The notes beneath the pieces are model-generated. The model was not told the origin of the DNA and ran no database searches. It saw nothing but the letters and a program-made list of their open reading frames with translations. A stretch of 64,000 bases of DNA from Luteococcus peritonei (GTDB lineage Bacteria; Actinomycetota; Actinomycetes; Propionibacteriales; Propionibacteriaceae), in assembly GCF_039526385.1 (NCBI RefSeq), contig NZ_BAAAIX010000028.1, forward strand, positions 124,001 to 188,000, written 5' to 3'. The position numbers and the translations under genes were made by a program. Below are positions 60,991-64,000 of this stretch, in pieces; within the stretch, counting starts at the first letter, position 1, and each line of letters begins with the position of its first letter.

Positions 60991-60996
60991 TCCTAG
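60898..60996 (+). CDS. Possible leaderless upstream ORF in the hpf leader
   Basis: 32 codons, starting at ATG directly at the predicted transcription start and ending TAG 13 bases before the hpf ATG, over the strong Shine-Dalgarno. About two thirds of third positions are G or C, lower than in ordinary genes here, so it may be a leader rather than a functional peptide. The predicted peptide begins MARPVESPERF and ends AVGAQAPTS; it resembles nothing known. It could couple hpf translation to ribosome status, but this is inference. Confidence 0.4.
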   Translation: MARPVESPERFVGASRGRAIVIDAVGAQAPTS

Positions 60997-61009
60997 CAAG
61001 GAGGATCAC

Positions 61010-61609
61010 ATGGACATCATCGTCACGGGCCGTCACTGCACCGTCAGCGACGACCTGCGCGAGCAGGTCACCGAGCGGATCGCCAGCGTCGAGAAGCTCA
61101 GGGATCGTGTGATCAGGACCGAGATCGAGTTCACCGCCAACAATGCCAAGGGCAGCCCCGACGACGACGTGGTGTGCGACATCACCATGCGCAGCCGCGG
61201 GCCGGTGATCCGGGCGGAGGCCCATGCCGACGACAAGCGGGTGGCCTTCGAGAAGGCGCTGGAGAAGCTGAAGACCCAGCTGCGCAAGGCCAGCGACCGG
61301 CGCAAGAACCATCGCGGGCTGCGGGGCCACGACGTCCTCGCCCAGATCGCGCCCGAGCCGGTCGCCGAGGACGAGGCGGTGCCCACGCGCACCGTGGCCG
61401 GTATCGAGGTCACCGGCAACGGACCGCTGGTGGTGCGCGAGAAGGAGTTCCCGGCCAGCCCTCTGACCCTCGCCCAGGCGCTGGACGAGATGGAGCTGGT
61501 GGGCCACGACTTCTTCCTGTACGTGGACGCCGACAAGAACCAGCCCAGCGTGGTCTACCGCCGCAAGGGCTACGACTACGGCGTGATCCGGCTGGCCGAA
61601 CAGGCCTGA
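61010..61609 (+). CDS. hpf: Long-form ribosome hibernation promoting factor
   Basis: 199 residues. The N-terminal domain (1-100) has MDIIVTGRHCTVSDDLREQVTERIASVEKL in its first 30 residues, split by family into the beta-strand and helix that lie in the ribosomal decoding site; the C-terminal domain (about 140-199, SPLTLAQALDEMELVGHDFF, YRRKGYDYGVIRL) drives 100S dimer formation. AAGGAGGATCAC is the strongest ribosome site in the window. It is usual next to secA in actinobacteria. Confidence 0.95.
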   Translation: MDIIVTGRHCTVSDDLREQVTERIASVEKLRDRVIRTEIEFTANNAKGSPDDDVVCDITMRSRGPVIRAEAHADDKRVAFEKALEKLKTQLRKASDRRKNHRGLRGHDVLAQIAPEPVAEDEAVPTRTVAGIEVTGNGPLVVREKEFPASPLTLAQALDEMELVGHDFFLYVDADKNQPSVVYRRKGYDYGVIRLAEQA

Positions 61610-61622
61610 ACCCACACCCGGC

Positions 61623-61670
61623 AGCACCACTGCGGCCCGGCACCCCTCGGTGCCGGGCCGCAGTGGTGCT
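61623..61670. terminator. Bidirectional terminator between hpf and the amidotransferase gene
   Basis: Perfect 22-bp stem with a CCTC loop, the longest exact hairpin in the window after the one near ssrA, in the gap between two converging stops. Confidence 0.8.
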
Positions 61671-61690
61671 CCAGGGAGCGTCGCGGTGCC

Positions 61691-62389
61691 TCAGGCGTTC
61701 TCGACGACCTCGCGGGCAAAGCCCTCGGCAATGCTGCGGGCGGCAGGCTCCACCAGGTGGTCGGCCTCACGCATCCGGTCCAGCATCGCGGTGGACTTCT
61801 TGCCGTGCTCACGGGCCCACCAGAACTGCATCAGCTCGGGGGAGGCCTCGGGGTGGAACTGCACGCCCACCGCGGAGCCCAGCCGGAAGGCCTGGTTCGG
61901 GTGGCTGGTGCTGCGGGCCAGCTCGACGGCCCCCTCGGGCAGCCGCACCACCGCGTCGTGGTGGGACATCGGCATCGGTGCGCCGGAACGTGCCGCCTCG
62001 CCCAGCACCGGATCCTCGCTGGCGCCGGGCAGCCAGTCCAGCACCACCGGACCCTCCTCAGGGCCGCGCTCGTCGGCCACGCTGACTTCGCCGCCCAGCG
62101 CCTCGGCCAGCAGCTGGTGGCCCAGGCAGATGCCCAGCACCGGCATGTCGATCGCCTGGGCATCGGCCATCAGGTCCTTGACCTGCTGCACCCAGCGGGC
62201 GTCGTGCTCCACGCTCATGGTGCCGCCCAGCACCACCAGGCCGTCGCCGATGGTCTCCAGGTTCGGCACGTCCTTGGTGGCCAGATCGATCAGCGTGATC
62301 CGCACCCCGGTGCGCAGCCAGGCGTCGAAGCGCTCCAGCGGGACGACCGGATCGGGCTGCAGGACGGTGATGCGGGGTTTCTTGGCCAT
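61691..62389 (-). CDS. Class I glutamine amidotransferase-like protein
   Basis: 232 residues, stand-alone. The nucleophile elbow GICLGHQLLAEALGGEV near residues 84-100 contains the cysteine, and GVQFHPEAS near 174-182 gives the histidine and glutamate of the triad. This is the GuaA-type amidotransferase found without a synthase domain; the acceptor is unknown, and some relatives hydrolyse gamma-glutamyl compounds. Start ATG 62389 with a leaderless TAGGCT box. It is divergent from the Nudix gene, 72 bases apart. Confidence 0.88.
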   Translation of the reverse strand: MAKKPRITVLQPDPVVPLERFDAWLRTGVRITLIDLATKDVPNLETIGDGLVVLGGTMSVEHDARWVQQVKDLMADAQAIDMPVLGICLGHQLLAEALGGEVSVADERGPEEGPVVLDWLPGASEDPVLGEAARSGAPMPMSHHDAVVRLPEGAVELARSTSHPNQAFRLGSAVGVQFHPEASPELMQFWWAREHGKKSTAMLDRMREADHLVEPAARSIAEGFAREVVENA

Positions 62390-62396
62390 GGCGTCG

Positions 62397-62402
62397 AGCC
62401 TA
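62397..62402 (-). promoter_or_regulatory. -10 box of leaderless promoter for the amidotransferase
   Basis: On the minus strand TAGGCT, seven bases, ATG at 62389. Confidence 0.5.
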
Positions 62403-62448
62403 GTGGCCCGCGGTGTTGGGACTCGCCTCGATGCCGTGGCGCGGCGGC

Positions 62449-62454
62449 TAGGCT
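62449..62454 (+). promoter_or_regulatory. -10 box of leaderless promoter for the Nudix gene
   Basis: TAGGCT, seven bases, GTG at 62462; the same hexamer and spacing as the divergent partner. Confidence 0.5.
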
Positions 62455-62461
62455 CGCCGAC

Positions 62462-62953
62462 GTGCTGGACTACACCGACTACGACACCCGGCTGGCCGGC
62501 TACGCCCTGGTCCGCGACCAGGCCGGACGGATCCTGCTGAGCCGCTGGGTGGGACCCGAGGGGCCGCTGTGGACCGTGCCCGGCGGCGGCATCGAGTACG
62601 GCGAGAGCATCGAGGACGGGACCGTCCGCGAGGTGCTGGAGGAGAGCGGCTACCGGGTGGAACTGGTGGGGCTGCTGGCGGTGCGCACCATCGACATCCC
62701 GGCGAGCGAGCGGCTGCATCCCTCGCAGCGGCCGATGCGCGCCGTGCAGGTCTTCCACGAGGCGCGCCTGCTGGGTGGCGAGCTGCGCTTCGAGGTGGAC
62801 GGCTCCAGCGACATGGCGGCCTGGTTCGACCTGGCCGAGGTGGCGGGCCTGGAGCGGGTGCCGGGGGTGGACTGGATGCTGCACACCGCCGGACTGCTCG
62901 ACGCCCCGCAGATCGATCCCCCGGTGGTCGACGCTCCGCAGGCGGGGCTGTGA
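62462..62953 (+). CDS. Nudix hydrolase
   Basis: 163 residues. A complete Nudix box, with G then E five residues on and REVLEESG seven after that (GGGIEYGESIEDGTVREVLE), lies near residues 41-62. It hydrolyses a nucleoside diphosphate linked to another group; the substrate is unknown. GTG start, leaderless. Its stop overlaps the ATG of the following gene (TGATG), so it is translated with the YcaQ-like glycosylase, which suggests a shared role in nucleotide or DNA damage control (inference). Confidence 0.9.
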   Translation: MLDYTDYDTRLAGYALVRDQAGRILLSRWVGPEGPLWTVPGGGIEYGESIEDGTVREVLEESGYRVELVGLLAVRTIDIPASERLHPSQRPMRAVQVFHEARLLGGELRFEVDGSSDMAAWFDLAEVAGLERVPGVDWMLHTAGLLDAPQIDPPVVDAPQAGL

Positions 62954-64000
62954 TGCGCGAGATCAGCCTGCCGCAGGCCCGTCGCATCGCGCTGGCGGCA
63001 CAGGGCTTCGGACGACCCCGGCGGGATCGGCCGGTCACCATGCGCGAGGTGCAGGGCGAGATCGACCGGCTGGCCCAGTTCCAGATCGACTCCATCTCGG
63101 TGCTGGCCCGGGCCCACCAGATGCCGCTCTACAGCCGGCTCGGGGCCTACGACGTGGGCCTGCTGGAGCGGGCCGCCAGCCGTCGCCCCCGACGGCTCTT
63201 CGAGTACTGGGGCCATGCCGCCAGCCTGGTGGACGTCCGGCTGGAGCCGGCGCTTCGCTTCCGGATGGCGCGGGCCCGCGGCGAGGCCTGGGGCGGGATC
63301 CGCCGCGTCGTCGAGGAGCACCCGGGACTGGTGGACTTCGTGCTCGACGAGGTGCGCGAGCGGGGCCCGGTCACCGCGCGCGAGATCGAGTACGAGGAGC
63401 AGCGCGACCGCAGCCACTGGGGCTGGAACTGGTCGGCCACCAAGCGCGCCCTGGAGTGGCACTTCTGGTCCGGCCGGATCACCGCCGCCAGCCGCAATGC
63501 CGCCTTCGAGCGCCGCTACGACCTGCCCGAGCGGGTGCTGCCCGCCGAGGTGGTGGCCACCCCCACGCCCGATGACCACCAGGCACACGTCATCCTGGTG
63601 CGTCGTGCGGCCCGCGCCCTGGGCGTGGCCAGTGAGGCCTGCCTGGCCGACTACTTCCGGCTCTCCCGCGCCGAGACCCGTGCCGCGATTGCCGAGCTGG
63701 AGCAGTTGGGAGAGCTGGAGCCGGTGCGGGTGCGGGGATGGAAGCCGCAGGCCTGGCTGTGGAAGGGCAACCAGGAGCTGCCCGCCGCCAGGATCCCGCG
63801 TCGCATCACCGGGCGCGCCCTGGTCAGCCCCTTCGACTCGTTGATCTTCGAGCGCTCCCGGGCACTGGCGCTGTTCGACCTGGACTACCGGATCGAGATC
63901 TACGTGCCGGCCGCCCAGCGTCGCCACGGCTACTACGTCTACTGCTTCCTGCTGGACGAGCACTTCGCCGCCCGGGTGGACCTCAAGGCGGATCGTCGGG
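62953..64000 (+). CDS. YcaQ/AlkZ-like winged-helix DNA glycosylase, 3' end cut by window
   Basis: At least 349 residues, running to the window end. It is the HTH_42 family of tandem winged helices. Near the N-terminus FQIDSISVLARAHQMPLYSR has QxD, the catalytic motif of the YcaQ-like branch that unhooks interstrand crosslinks (AlkZ has QxQ). Later EYWGHAASLVD and WSATKRALEWHFWSGRI are typical, as is LVSPFDSLIFERSR. In this branch some members give resistance to alkylating antibiotics. It shares a TGATG junction with the Nudix gene. Confidence 0.87.
   Translation, partial: MREISLPQARRIALAAQGFGRPRRDRPVTMREVQGEIDRLAQFQIDSISVLARAHQMPLYSRLGAYDVGLLERAASRRPRRLFEYWGHAASLVDVRLEPALRFRMARARGEAWGGIRRVVEEHPGLVDFVLDEVRERGPVTAREIEYEEQRDRSHWGWNWSATKRALEWHFWSGRITAASRNAAFERRYDLPERVLPAEVVATPTPDDHQAHVILVRRAARALGVASEACLADYFRLSRAETRAAIAELEQLGELEPVRVRGWKPQAWLWKGNQELPAARIPRRITGRALVSPFDSLIFERSRALALFDLDYRIEIYVPAAQRRHGYYVYCFLLDEHFAARVDLKADRR

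Overview
The window is 64 kb of high-GC chromosomal DNA (third codon positions almost all G or C) from an actinomycete. A member of the Propionibacteriaceae or a close relative is likely. The evidence is the two-component pair MtrA/MtrB followed by the lipoprotein LpqB, a homodimeric AceE pyruvate dehydrogenase followed by a DUF3052 protein, two primary-type sigma factors, a second type IIA topoisomerase pair, actinobacterial families such as DUF7455, and a tmRNA tag ending in DFALAA. No insertion sequence, prophage, CRISPR array, rRNA operon or replication origin is visible. Genus is inference, since no database search was possible.

Layout. 1-5900: the end of a nitrate/nitrite-type transporter, a small phosphodiesterase, and a molybdenum cofactor cluster (mogA-like, moaD, moaA, moeA on minus; moaE and a MoeB/ThiF protein on plus), which points to a molybdoenzyme such as nitrate reductase just outside the window. 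5969-10947: a group 2 sigma factor, oligopeptidase B and the principal sigma factor. 11041-16200: a GNAT acetyltransferase, a FUSC membrane protein, a xi-class GST, an LLM flavin oxidoreductase and MetF. 16294-16994: a zinc-sensor ArsR repressor in operon with an unusual His-rich plus Cys-rich metallothionein-like protein. 17129-24765: a DUF7455 protein and the second type IIA topoisomerase (B subunit on plus, A subunit on minus, three unrelated genes between). 24815-30222: LD-carboxypeptidase, App1-type phosphatase, DUF5998 protein, alkaline-phosphatase-superfamily enzyme, thymidine kinase and 3-mercaptopyruvate sulfurtransferase. 30354-41758: aceE, DUF3052, an ABC exporter, an unanchored slipin, an aldo/keto reductase, an APC permease and catalase. 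41927-45546: a two-gene secreted operon, a glucuronyl C5-epimerase-like Tat substrate coupled to an internalin-like LRR plus FG-GAP protein; this is the most accessory-looking stretch. 45748-46533: tRNA-Val, a broken gene remnant and a YqeY protein. 46647-55076: prfB, ftsE-ftsX, an M23 septal hydrolase, smpB, a DUF2207 protein, an FKBP, a DUF1707 protein and ssrA (tmRNA), so both trans-translation partners lie within 4 kb. 55483-61609: YqgE, mtrA-mtrB-lpqB, comF and hpf, the last with a possible leaderless upstream ORF. 61691-64000: a class I glutamine amidotransferase, a Nudix hydrolase and the start of a YcaQ-like DNA glycosylase.

A theme of the window is leaderless transcription. At least fourteen genes have a TAnnnT box 6-8 bases before an ATG or GTG and no Shine-Dalgarno. 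The points most worth following are the zinc-sensor/metallothionein operon with its two-part metal binder, the C5-epimerase/LRR secreted pair, the leaderless uORF and nested inverted repeats ahead of hpf, the perfect 18-bp inverted repeat downstream of ssrA, and the 33-bp tandem duplication that extended oligopeptidase B.
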